A stretch of DNA of 64,000 nt from Eutypella sp. D-1 (Eukaryota > Ascomycota > Sordariomycetes > Xylariales > Diatrypaceae). Position numbers and translations under genes: made by a program. The DNA is taken from NCBI GenBank assembly GCA_023313575.1, contig JAJTTP010000027.1, forward strand, positions 402,971-466,970, read 5' to 3'. The notes under the pieces are model-generated. The model made no database searches. It saw only the letters and a program-made list of their open reading frames with translations, and was not told where the DNA came from. This document shows, piece after piece, positions 35,724-46,516 of this stretch. Within the stretch, counting starts at the first letter, position 1; each line of letters opens with the position of its first letter.

Positions 35724-37870
35724 CTAAATACCCTGGAGGGTGTTCCAGATACTCGGAAACAACGTATCAATAAACGATGCATCGGGAACAAAAGGATGTG
35801 TCACCCCGCTACTCCCCGTGCCGTCGTCTGTGCACAGCTCCCTTGGCGGCAGCGGGTTCACAAGATTCTCAACGACATCGGCATACTGCGCCAGACAGAT
35901 ATCAGCGATGTCCCAACCGAAGCGTTCCTGGTGGCGGCGCAGGGCAACGATGAGATCGTGCGCCAATCGGATGGATGGGCTTTGCCAAAGGCCCCCACCA
36001 TTTCCACTAGCCGCTGGCTCATGCCCCGTAGTGCTGGTGACATCCCTGTTATTCTCGGCGTCCAGCGCACAACGCAGCAGAAACGCCGTCGTGCTAGTGA
36101 ACGCAAACGCGCTAATCGGCAGCCAGAAGTCCCCTAGGTGCCCCTCATCCAGGTCCTGCACAAGCAGCACGATCTCCTCGGCGGCACGGCGGACTTGAAC
36201 AAGCCGATGGCTCAGGGCCCGGGGATCGTCACTATTTGCGCTTCCCTTTTCGAAATTGAGCTCCATCCGGCGCAGTAGGAGCTTGAGAGTGAGGTACGCC
36301 AACAGTAGATTGGGCGCGCCCGGGGTCTCGAGCCGGCTCCCGCGGATGATGACTCTACGCACGTCCACGTCCAAATTCTCCACCCACTCGTCGAGGACGA
36401 GCCCGAGGTTCTGCCTCTGATTGTGCTTCATTGAGTGTTGCTTGTTCACCAGGTAGAGCTGCTCTAGGAAGGCGTTGAGAACGAGGGTGAGACTGTAGAG
36501 GGCGATGAAGATCTTGGAGGCGCTGATCTGGTGCTCTGATGCGTTCAAGTGCTCGAGGGAAGGATGCGGTACGTCATATTGCGTCTCTCGTATGTGAGGG
36601 GGTGTACCATAAGCAAGGCTCGACCTTGGAGGCAGTTTTAGCATCAATCTCAAGAATAGACAGGGGAGCTCTTACCATTTATCGTGTATAAGCAGAGACC
36701 ACCAGATCCTCATCCTCAAATGCTTTTCCGGTTGTGGAATATCCCAGGCTAATGGGTTTCTATTGAGACCCAGAGAATGGGCCAAGGATACTGCTGATCC
36801 GAGCAGGACCCCGTTCCCAATGATCGCTGTAAAGTACGCGGTTAGTTGATGCTTGGAGTTACACAAGTCCTGCCGGACCGTATCGCGTGTGCCACTGACC
36901 CGTGCTGGGCCTCCCCCCGACGTTCAACATAATAGCCATGATGGTCGATATCGTTGGTAAGAGGTGAAGTTCAGAATACAGCGCCTCGGTTGCAACATTC
37001 CACAGGTACCGTGTATCCGGACATCGGTGTGGGGCTAGCTGACAGTCGAAACGCCAGAATGACATCGTATTGGCGTACAGGCAACATAGCAGGGCCGGCG
37101 ATATGCGCTCTTTCGCATTGCGGTACTGGTCTTTAAAAGATATCTCGTCCAGAAGAGGCATGCAGATGCTCACGCGAGTGAAGTACCTAGGCAGGGATGG
37201 AATCAAAGTAAGCTTTTCATGCAGCTCCTGAACCAGAAGGGCTGACTGACAAGTCAATAAGATGATCGAGATGAGGCTCCAGTATCTTCTCGATGACCTG
37301 ACACTTCGAGGCGGACGGGCTTTCATGGACTGGCATGCCGAGAGGCCGCTTGTGTGTAGTCGTGAATATAACCGGCCCCGGTTCTCCGGGCATCGTCCGG
37401 ATCAGCCGTATGCCTGTCCTATTGACGGCTGAGGGCTCGAGGTAATCGGCTAGGTCCGCAATAACCTGACTGTCGTTTATGGCGGCAGGGCCAACTATCA
37501 GGGTATTGGCTTCATCGCCGCCGGCCTGATCTAGTGGCATCGGGGGCTTCTGAGACGTGTCATAGGTTATCCGCTGCGCACTCGAGGTCCAGCAGGCGGC
37601 TGTGGGAATTTGAGTATTCCATGTTTGGATCGGTGGCGGTGGTGCTATCGACACAGCGTCGTGAGTTGCTCGTATGCTAGACGCCCTTCCGGAGGCCGAT
37701 ATCTTGCCAGGCTTGCGAGTTGGGAATGTGCACTCAGTGTCGTGAACGCGACACATCAGACACACATCCTGCCTGCTCTCAAGTCTGCATCGTGACCTTC
37801 GTCGCTTACATTGTAGACATGCCGGTCGGGAATGTGATCTGTATGGCCTCTCTGAAGTTTGAGTCGACAT
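35724..37870 (-). CDS. Zn2Cys6 fungal transcription factor
   Basis: Exons 37870-37251, 37186-36900, 36826-36676 and 36624-35724 give 652 residues with all joins in phase. Seen: the N-terminal zinc cluster starting ACLQCKRRRSRC, spacing CX2CX6CX8CX2CX6C (residues about 18-45); a linker; then the fungal-specific regulatory domain with HLIDLYFTRVSICMPLLDE (made across intron 1), GSAVSLAHSLGLNR, RMRIWWSLLIHDKWSSLAYG (across intron 3) and YDVPHP. Family knowledge: such proteins bind paired CGG half-sites and often control the neighbouring gene. It is divergent from the dialkylglycine decarboxylase, and their shared promoter holds two CCCGCGG/CCGCGGG inverted repeats, so self- and neighbour-regulation is a reasonable inference. 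Confidence 0.92.
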
Positions 37871-37962
37871 GATATGGCATGATATTTCACTTCATGTACA
37901 TATCAGTTATCCGTGGGATTCCATCGAGTCGGAATGAGCGGACTGAAAAGTGCTAACGCGGT

Positions 37963-37989
37963 CCCGCGGACAATATTGCTTTCCGCGGG
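37963..37989. promoter_or_regulatory. Inverted repeat CCCGCGG-N13-CCGCGGG
   Basis: Perfect 7 bp arms at 37963-37969 and 37983-37989, starting 93 bp upstream of the zinc-cluster regulator's ATG. CGG/CCG-containing inverted repeats are the usual targets of Zn2Cys6 dimers, so this is a candidate autoregulatory site; binding is inference. Confidence 0.6.
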
Positions 37990-38280
37990 AAACTTAAACG
38001 GGCCCTCGGACTAGCTCCTACTCTAATATGTAGGGGGCTAGGGGGCTTTTGTGGGGATGGGTGGGGAAAAGGGGTTGTGGGGTGGTTATATGGATATCTA
38101 CGGTCGCAGACTGTACCACTAAACTTCACTCATACCCCATCATTTGCCCACCCCATTTCTGCTGCTACAGGGTCTAGTATTTAGTACGGTTCATCGATCG
38201 CATATCCATGGATGTCGACGAGTAGACAAAGTCGCTACGACCCGATGGGCGTTAGTACGTAGCTTGTTGCATACAACATG

Positions 38281-38296
38281 CCCGCGGTTCCGCGGG
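38281..38296. promoter_or_regulatory. Inverted repeat CCCGCGG-TT-CCGCGGG
   Basis: The same 7 bp arms as the site at 37963-37989 but only 2 bp apart, 49 bp upstream of the TATA box and 135 bp upstream of the ATG of the dialkylglycine decarboxylase. A candidate upstream activating site for the divergent Zn2Cys6 regulator. Confidence 0.6.
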
Positions 38297-38344
38297 CTTC
38301 GTCACTCCATAATGACAGTTCGATGCCGAGCTCGATCTAGATGG

Positions 38345-38352
38345 AGTATAAA
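38345..38352 (+). promoter_or_regulatory. TATA box of the dialkylglycine decarboxylase gene
   Basis: GTATAAAG, 79 bp before the ATG at 38431. Confidence 0.5.
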
Positions 38353-38430
38353 GAGATCAGAGCAGACATTCCGTACTGTAGACTAGTATCAACATCTTTT
38401 CTTCCCTCAAGTCACCCAATCCTTTCCAAC

Positions 38431-39940
38431 ATGTCTTCTACCACTCAAATCGAATCAAATGGCGAGATGGCACCCAAGCAGCAGAGCAGCCCCAAGGCCC
38501 CTACCCTCTATCAAAATCAAGACAACGACAAGCTATATGAGAAAGCGTCGAGATACCTTCTCAACTACGGCACCAAATTCAATAAGGATGTGATCACTGG
38601 TTCTCAGGGCCTGTACGTGTACACAGCGACCGGTCACAAAATCCTAGACTGGACTTCTGGCCAGATGAGCTGTCTGCTCGGACACGGCCATCCAGAAATC
38701 GTCAAGGTGATTCGCGAACACGCCGAACAGCTTGATCATCTCTTCTCCGGCATGGTTTCGCCCCCCGTGATCTCCTTGGGAGAGCGACTTTGTGATCTGC
38801 TCCCGGCCGGGCTCGATAAGGCCTTCTTCCTGTCGACGGGCGGCGAGAGCAACGAGGCCGCCATCAAGATGGCCAAAGTCTATACGGGCAAGTTCGAGAT
38901 CGTGGGGTTGGGAGCCAGCTGGCACGGTGTCACGGCCCAGGCGCTGGGAACGCAATACCACTTTGGGCGCAAGGGTCAAGGGCCCCTCATGCCCGGCATG
39001 CTCATGCTCCCGCCGCCAAACGCGTATAGGTCGACGTGGAGGAAGCCCGACGGATCGTACGACTGGGAAGCGGAGCTTGACTACGGTTGGGATCTCATCG
39101 ATATGCAGTCCTGCGGCTCTCTGGCCGCCTGTATCGTTGAATGCATCCAATCCTCTGCCGGCATGCACGTCTTACCACCAGGGTACTTGAAGGCGCTCAA
39201 GAAGCACTGCGAAAAGCGTGGTATGCTCCTGATCGTCGATGAGGCGCAGACAGGCGTAGGGCGTTGTGGCGACATCATGGCGATTGATCATGAGCAGGTG
39301 GTTCCTGATATTCTGACGCTGAGCAAGACCCTTGGCAACGGCCTGCCACTTAGTGCGGTGGTGACAAGCACTGAGATTGAAAGGATCTGTGCAGAGCGCG
39401 ACTACTGCTTCTACACTACCCATGTGAATGACCCCCTGCCCGCTGCCGTTGGTGACAAGGTCTTGGAAATCGTAAGTGGAGAATGCGCGAATCCCCAGCC
39501 GTGACAACGGGCTCCCTAACTTTGCCCCACCAGTTTATACGAGACCAATTGGTCGCCAATTCGAGGCAAATGGGTGACATACTAAATAGTGGTCTCCAGA
39601 AACTCCAGTCAAGGTATAGTTGCATAGGAGATGTAAGAGGGAGAGGCCTTATGGCTGGGGTGGAGATTGTGGCAGACAGGGAGTCGAAAACCCCCGCACT
39701 AGCGCTGGCCAAGCAGATTGGCGACGAAGCATACAAGCGGTTAGTTCCTTTTCCAAACCACCCCTCATTTCAACTAACATCTATAGTGGCCTCTGGGCGA
39801 ACCTGTCAAGTCATCCATCGTTCGGTGGCACGTTCCGAATCGCCCCTCCCATTACCATCAACCAGGAGCAGCTGGAGCATGGATTGCGTATACTAGAAGA
39901 ATCCTTTGCTGCCGTACCCGAAGCTCGGCCGCTTTATTAG
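38431..39940 (+). CDS. 2,2-dialkylglycine decarboxylase-like PLP enzyme (class III aminotransferase)
   Basis: Exons 38431-39471, 39534-39739 and 39787-39940 give 466 residues. The ATG at 38431 follows a good context (CCAACATG); an upstream in-frame ATG at 38341 precedes the TATA box and is unlikely. Seen, matching bacterial DgdA: WTSGQMSCLLGHGHPE with the key Gln, LDHLFSGMVSPPV, STGGESNEAAIKMAK, ASWHGVT, LLIVDEAQTGVGR, the PLP lysine in LSKTLGNGLPL, FYTTHVNDPLPAA, and FRIAPP with the carboxylate-binding Arg. Family knowledge: the bacterial enzyme decarboxylates 2-aminoisobutyrate or isovaline and then transaminates pyruvate. Aib is the signature residue of peptaibols, so a role in recycling or detoxifying Aib is possible; that is inference. 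Confidence 0.92.
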
Positions 39941-40243
39941 TCTTTGTTTAGGCATTCACTCATTTGAACACCGATAGCTACAGCATAGAGGTGAGGATGA
40001 AGGGTTTCTGAACTGCAATACAAGACATTGTTCCTATATTGTATACGTATATAACGAAGGTCTTTGCCTCATTGCAGGACCTGAACTGGACGTGGTACAA
40101 GACGTGTCCTCAATCTCAACATAACAAGTACGAGAATAGGGAAGGTAAAATAGGAAGCTGTATTTGAAAAGTACCAAAATTGATCAATAAAATTCAAAGT
40201 GCTAATCATTCTCCAAACTGAACTATCCAAGCAGATCTAACTA
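39941..40243. other. Intergenic, convergent 3' ends
   Basis: Between the decarboxylase and HET-gene stops. No gene. Confidence 0.6.
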
Positions 40244-42312
40244 TCAAGGAATAATGCCTTCTAACGGTTTGGGCCACGGGAACAGTACCTCCTCCCGCCT
40301 ATAGCCCCTGAAGAATGTCAAGCCATGGATCCATCGCTTCGTATATAGATGAGGCAGAGGCCAAATTTTGTTCCCGTCGCGGTGTTCTACTTCCAGAGAT
40401 ACATGCCGGCATGTGTCGTTCGATTCATGCCGAGGAGATCCGTCGTCTGCTGGTGAAGTAGACGTGAACACAAACGATGGAGTCGATTCTACGTCCTAGA
40501 TTGAAAGCTGTCAGTAGTATGATCATTGTATCCATCATCTTTGCGTTGTGGCCTTTATCATACCTCATCGATAATAAAAACCGCAGAGTAAGCAACCGGC
40601 CACTGCCCGTGACCCTGCCACAGACGACCCAGAATTAGTCTCTTCCCCTCCGCGATGGCATTAGACACCTCCTCCGCCATCGTTGCCATATAATCTTTGG
40701 AGAACTGCTCTTGTGAATAACCTGCGTCGACGAATTTGCGGAGTTCCCATGGGAGACGTTTATATCGACGGCTCTCTAGGTAATGCGCAAGCCACTCGAG
40801 TCTCTCATAGCAGTCGAGTAACATGTCGCTTGTACGAGGCCTATAGACCCACTTCAAATACGCACCCGTCGTGTCGATGGTGTCGCCTAGTTCCCATAAG
40901 CAGCCCTCAGCAACGATACCGGGCGGCTCTATCCGTGGCTTGAATAGACGACACCGCTTATTGTGGCTCCAACTATGTTTGGCATCGGCTAGCGGAGCGC
41001 GGAAGTCGTCGAACGCGAGACTCTTGAGGGCTTGGGCCACAGGCATGCTGGCAATGTCGCTAGCAGCGTCGGGGGAGTACCTCCCATTGTACAGGATTTC
41101 CCCGTTGACGAGATACTGCGCCATGAGCGCGGCGCTCAGACTGCGGCCGTGACTACTGGTACCTCGTGTCTCCGGCCAGTCTATACGACGCGAGTACTGG
41201 CAGCAGTTGGCAATGATGCTGAGACGGTCCCAGGGATCCTTCAGGCCACGCGCATTCACGTTTTCGATGACCGCCGTCGACATGGACTCTCCCTCTCCCA
41301 AGATCACTGTGTACCTGCCCAAAGCATCCAGCACCGACTTCACCATCTCTCCCCTTTCACCAGCAGGTAATTCGGGGAAGCGGGGACTTAGTGCTTGGCA
41401 TAGCTTTGTAGCCTCCTTGGAGAAGTGGACAGAGCTAAAACACAGCTCCCCTTCAATGCATCCAAACACCACGCTATGTAACTGCTTGTCAATTTCTAAG
41501 GACGGTGAGTGGCGCATTAGTAGCCGCATTCTGTTGCCGCCCCGATAGTTCTCCTGGAAAGTCCATGCCCGAGTCCACCAGAGGTCGCTCGTTACACATT
41601 TCAGTAACTGGAGTGTTTCCTTGGCTTGCTTGTCTTTCCCAGCTCTGATCGAATATTCCCCATCTGGGGCCGATTTCATGGTCAATTGGCCTCCCAGGAG
41701 GTCATGGAAGAGAATCAAATCTGAAGGTGATTTCACCACCATTCCTAGCAGCGCGACTGGGTATTTGCTCTCCTTGTAAACCAGGTCCACGACGTGCAAT
41801 GCACCCCTTTTCCGGATGCACACCTCGTGACTACAGTCAGGCTGATCACACATTGTCTCCTGCTCGATACTGTGTCGGTCAATCCAAAAGTAGTTCACGC
41901 CGACCGCGTGCATGTACTTAATGACCCTGTCAAAAACTACGTCTCGGACGGGCGATAGCTCGAAAGGCGGTGATTGCCCAAAGGGCCGCTGGATGACATA
42001 TGACTTCGCCTCATGAGCTTCATAGTTGGAGGGCTCCCAGGTGTATGACAGTGCTACGTAGTTATGGTTCTCAAAGGCATTGATCTGGTGGCGATGTAGG
42101 TATGTCTGCTTCTCTTCGTCTCCGTCGCGTACTCGCTTTCTATTCCGTCTAGGGACGAAGACTGCGAGATTCTGGATGAATTCTGTATACTTGCTCGCTT
42201 TGACAGTCCTCTCCTCACTCTCTAGCAGTAGGTCTATGATTGGTTTACCATGACGCTCTGCTATGTCACGTAACGAGTCTTCGGTGTCGTCTTTAGGGCC
42301 TGGGTTTGACAT
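40244..42312 (-). CDS. HET-domain (heterokaryon incompatibility) protein
   Basis: Exons 42312-40564 and 40495-40244 join in phase (IIDE then DVEST) for 666 residues. Seen: the HET core with YVALSYTWEPSNYEAHEA, then VNYFWIDRHSIEQ and later LWWTRAWTFQE, in the usual order. The expected WID-x-CI is WIDRHSI here, so the Cys is missing. The C-terminal part has no NACHT, ankyrin or WD repeats. Family knowledge: HET proteins can trigger cell death on fusion of unlike hyphae, or act more broadly in non-self responses. They occur in large polymorphic families, often in variable regions such as this. The partner is not identifiable. It is divergent from the dehydrogenase gene. Confidence 0.88.
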
Positions 42313-42390
42313 CGCTAATAACGAGCAAAAAGTGTAAGTAAGGTGGTTGACCTAGTGAACGAAATATGATACAGAGTACATAAGTCGCAA

Positions 42391-42397
42391 TTTATAG
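42391..42397 (-). promoter_or_regulatory. TATA box of the HET gene
   Basis: CTATAAA on the minus strand, about 80 bp before the ATG at 42312. Confidence 0.4.
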
Positions 42398-42812
42398 GTG
42401 CGATGTGGGGCGTGCCCAGGGTGAGTGCAGATCCCCGACCGTGACTTGCATATAACTAAACAGTGCCCCAAGCAGCTGCATGATGCCGCCATGTCAACCT
42501 CGCTGGGCCCGCCGAAAGCACGTTACCCACTAAAAATAGCCAACACTGTGTTGGCTGTCGCCTCTCCCTTCTCTTGTTCTCTTCCGACGACACCCCCCCC
42601 CCCCCCCCTTGACGAGCCGTATTGCGACAATACCAACAAGACAACTGCCGTACGCACCCTGATTTTGCAAATCAATACTCTCTCTAGCTTGCCGCTTCCA
42701 GCTTCGGAGATTAAACCTCTTCGACCCATGCATAGTGTCTAATCGCAAAGTCTTGCCTCTTTCCCGAGCTTTTTGGAACTACGAAGTTGTTGACCTCGAA
42801 TTCTATAGGACA
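42398..42812. other. Divergent promoter between HET and SDR genes
   Basis: Contains a run of 16 C (42593-42608), 205 bp before the dehydrogenase ATG. No gene. Confidence 0.5.
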
Positions 42813-43950
42813 ATGCTATTCACGATCATCATTGGCATCGCAGTCGTCGTCATTCTAGCCGTCTCCATGACTGACATCCGGGAAATGTTCCGCGTGGTCC
42901 TTTTCGGATCACGCAATGATGCACCACGCAGTGCCGCTGGTTTTGACCCTGCCAAAGATATCCCGTCTTTGGCAGGCAAGGTCGTCATGATCACGGGCGC
43001 TGCGGGCTTCCTCGGTCGCCAGACTGCTATCGAGTTGGCTCGCTATGGCTGGCCGGCGCGTATCTACGTCGCAGACCTGCCCCGAGACGAAGAGGCCAAG
43101 AAGGCCGTAGCCAACGAAATCATTCATGGGGCCTATGGAGACCATGAGGAAGCTGCTCAACCACGCACCGAAATTCGGTTCGTCGACCTGGATCTAGCCT
43201 CTATAGAATCCGTCCGAGATTACGCCGCCAACTTCATCGCGCAAGAAGGGCAGCTGGACATCCTCTTCTTGAACGCAGGTATTATACGCGTCTCACCTGC
43301 AACAACAATGGAAGGTTACGAAGCTCATTTTGGCATCAATTATCTCGGTCACGCGCTTCTGGCTAGATTGCTGACTCCATTACTACGGCATACTGCTGAT
43401 CGACCGGGTGCTGACGTACGTGTGGTTGTTGTCTCAAGCGAAGGACACTTGATGGCACCGAAAAATGGTGTTGACTTCGATTCAGTCAAGAGTGATTGCG
43501 CAGGCATGGTAGGCTTTTCTCACATTGTTCATATTCGACGAAATAAGTCGCTCACAGTGAATCCTTATATAGCATTACGCAAAACGGTACGGACAGAGCA
43601 AAGTAGCCCTGATTGGCTTGACGAAAGAGCTCTCTCGTGAGCATCCCCAATTCAAAGTTGCTGCGGTACATCCTGGAAGAATCTTGACGGGCATGGCCGA
43701 GTCATTACGGAAAGAGAGTTTGTTAACTCGTCTAACCCTTCCCATTGCGCCATTGTTCTGCGTTTCTCCAACAGTTGGGATCAGAAACCACTTGTGGGCT
43801 GCGACGAGCCCAGACGTGGTCTCCGGCATGTACTACGAGCCTGTGGGTGTCCCCGGGAAGCTCTCGGCTTCCGCACAGGACGAGAAGCTTCTCAAAAGGC
43901 TCCATGAGTGGACCGACGATGCCTTGAGTGCAATCAAGCCGCTTAGGTAA
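42813..43950 (+). CDS. Membrane-anchored short-chain dehydrogenase/reductase
   Basis: Exons 42813-43508 and 43573-43950 give 357 residues. The exon join makes the catalytic region HYAKRYGQSKVALIGLT (Tyr-x3-Lys). Seen: an N-terminal membrane helix (FTIIIGIAVVVILAVSM), the NAD(P) motif MITGAAGFLGRQTA, LDILFLNAG, then VVVVSSEGH with the catalytic Ser, and VAAVHPGRILTGM. Family knowledge: classical SDR, NAD(P)-dependent oxidoreductase; substrate unknown. Retinol-dehydrogenase-like enzymes have the same architecture. A P450 lies downstream on the other strand, so a joint oxidation route is possible but unproven. Confidence 0.87.
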
Positions 43951-44686
43951 TCATGTAATACGCTGACGGAAGTACACGATTGATGCCCCCATCTGTTGCA
44001 CTGTCAGATCTTAGCCTAGGGTATGGCTACAAGCTATACCCCTTACCCCTTTTCTCCATAGCTGTTAGAGTTAGACACTAGTACAAGAGTGACTGCTGCG
44101 GATGCCCAGTCTTGAGTTACATAAGGTGGCCTCCAACTCCCTTATAATAAGACAAGACTGGCCAAGCGTTTGTTACTTTGTCGACTACCCCCTGACTGAT
44201 AGATTGTCCCTGACTATTGCTCATGCGATCGTGACATCTACGCAAGTGTAGCGCCTCGGAAGCGTTTGTTATATTTTCAAATAAATCCGTTGTTTCTCTG
44301 AAAATAAAAAGCCTTATTTTAGCGGCGAAAGGCTTTTTGGCGCAGTATATGTCACGGGAGGGCTAGCGCCCACACAACTAAGCCACCATGCCCCATACCA
44401 AAAGGGATACAAGTCGGTGTCTTGGCATCTTAGTGGGCACTATATGGAGCCACGGCGGTTCTGTTCTGGTTCTGTACATACCATATTCTGCTTGTCACAT
44501 TTAGCTGCAGCCCACTGCCCGCTATACCTGTAATAGGCCTGAGATTCCAGGGGTCTGCCAGACCATCCCGGGGGCGGGGAAGCGGAATGTACCGTATTGC
44601 GGTCTTACACAGGTTGGCAGCGTAGCAGCAGCAACGATATTTCAATGTTTGGCTAATTACATATCTATTTCAGCTACAGACACATG
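43951..44686. other. Intergenic, with inverted repeat
   Basis: Convergent 3' ends of the dehydrogenase and P450. It contains an 8 bp inverted repeat, AAAAAGCC (44306-44313) and GGCTTTTT (44331-44338), next to a tRNA A-box-like stretch on the minus strand (about 44358-44395). No complete tRNA and no gene. Confidence 0.45.
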
Positions 44687-46516
44687 CTACAAAATCTTAA
44701 TTTTAGCGAATGGCACCTGTGGGTGACGGAAGATTTTCTCAGACGCTCGCATTGACCGGAGTTCCTCTGGCAACGCCAAAAGTTCAAAGTTCAAAATAAG
44801 AAGCAGAACAATGATGCGGAATTCCATAATCGCCAACTTACGTCCTGCGCGGGCACGTATGGATTAGTAAATTAAATGCAATGGATAACGCAAAAACCAG
44901 TACAGAACTTACCAAAGCATCCGCGATAGCCACCCCCGAAAGCAATAGATGGGATCGCGTATGGATTAAATTTATCGCTCCTCGTGGCTTCATCCTTAGT
45001 AAGCCATCTCCTTGGTTGAAACTCGGCAAGATCTTGGCCTGGAGGGTAAGCGAAGCAGTCTCCATGCTTTTGGATAGCGTCCTGGCTACTTGCGCTCCGC
45101 TTGGAATTATCAACGGGTACAGGAGTACGATTGATATGCAAATTTAAAAGTACTTCTGCGCCCTTCGGGATGCTGTGACCTAGAATCTGGGTATCGACTA
45201 TGGCTCGACGAAGATTACCCTTCGAGGTGCCTGCTAGGCGCAGGCTCTCCTCACATACAGCGTCCAGATAAGGAACTTCCGTGTTAATAATTTGAGCGTG
45301 TGTTGGTGGTTCAGGGCCGGGGAAACTAGTTTTCAGTGCTGTGCGCAGCTCTGTTTGGGCAGCCGGATACGCCTCCATCAACTTAACGAACCAAGATAAG
45401 GCATTGGCTGTGGAGTCGTGGCCCTTATATGAGTATCAATTAGTATTGACGCACATCGCGATGCCTTACGATGGAAAGGAAATGCCCACATACCCCCACG
45501 AGCATGGTGAACATTTCGTCCAGCATACTCTGATCCTTTGACGGGTCTGTTGGTGTCGCCCCGGACTTTTTATCCTCGAGCATCTGTCGACGAAGCACTA
45601 CATCCACCATACAGGTATCGGAGTCTTCGGCCTCCAGCTTACCGACTTCGATATCTCTATAGCGGTCCACGGCCTTCCTCATTGCTCGGCTGACCTCGCC
45701 AACGACTGTACGTCGAAATTTTCGATAGCGTGGAGTCAGCGTCTCCAGCTTTTGTGCCCAAGTTGGCATCGGGGTCTTGGCATTCCGTGATATCGCCTCG
45801 TTGATGTACATCATTTCTTCCTTGACAAAAGCGCCGCGCGGTGCTTGCCGCCGAACCTCATAGCCATCCGCCTGTGCCTGCAGCTTCTCGATCTCAATCC
45901 TTGTGGTCCCGGGGCTCTGGACGACCATGGCAGCCCAGATCGCATCCAAGGCGGCGTTCTTGAAATCATCCAGAACATTGAAAGGTTGGTCGCTATACAA
46001 GCTTCCGGCCTTAAGTTTCCAAAGGTCCAATAGTTCGAGTGCTGCGTCATGGATTCGAGGCGCGACTACCCTGCGTAGGAAATCGGCGTGCATCACATCG
46101 GCCCACAAGCGTTTCTGCGACTTTAATTCGGGCGTGGTGTATCGACTAAGGGATCCACGGGGAAACATGGGTGCAAAGATATCGACCGTCATGGGCGATT
46201 TGTCAAACTCCCTTTGACGGCGGACTGAGATGTCTTGGACTTCGAGGGGGTCCTCGAGCACGATCAGAGGCCGGCGGAAACGAGGGAACAGAACCTGAGC
46301 AATGGGTGTTCCCAGCTTGCGCGTGCTGATGGCAAACATGGAGTCGGTGATCTCGTCGCTTTGCCGGATGGCCGACATCAGCGCCGGCATGTCGCCGCTG
46401 ATACGTTTTGCAGATGCCTCCACATAGGGAATACCTGGGTACGGCTTCGGGTAATGCTTGCGCCAAATGAGGTAGAGCACAATGCCCGATAATGCAAGGA
46501 GAAAATATCCTACCAT
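44687..46516 (-). CDS. Cytochrome P450 monooxygenase
   Basis: Exons 46516-45494, 45423-44913 and 44844-44687 give 563 residues. Seen: an N-terminal anchor (MVGYFLLALSGIVLYLIW) and a Pro-rich hinge (YPKPYPGIPY); the I-helix GHDST begins exon 2; EESLR (ExxR); FQPRRW (PERF-like); and the heme-binding FGGGYRGCFG with the Cys ligand, whose last Gly codon is split by an intron and continues GRKLAIMEF. All core motifs are present, so the enzyme looks intact. Family knowledge: ER-bound, needs P450 reductase. CYP family and substrate cannot be assigned from this. The C-terminal exon is needed; without it the protein stops just after the heme motif. Confidence 0.92.

Larger units (their letters stand above)
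37871..38430. promoter_or_regulatory. Shared promoter of the Zn2Cys6 regulator and dialkylglycine decarboxylase
   Basis: A 560 bp head-to-head interval with two paired-box elements (listed separately), a G-rich stretch around 38030-38085 and one TATA box near the decarboxylase. No gene inside. Confidence 0.65.

Noticed and set aside
44345..44400. Possible tRNA gene on the minus strand
   Set aside because: Box A-like sequence only; no box B and no cloverleaf.
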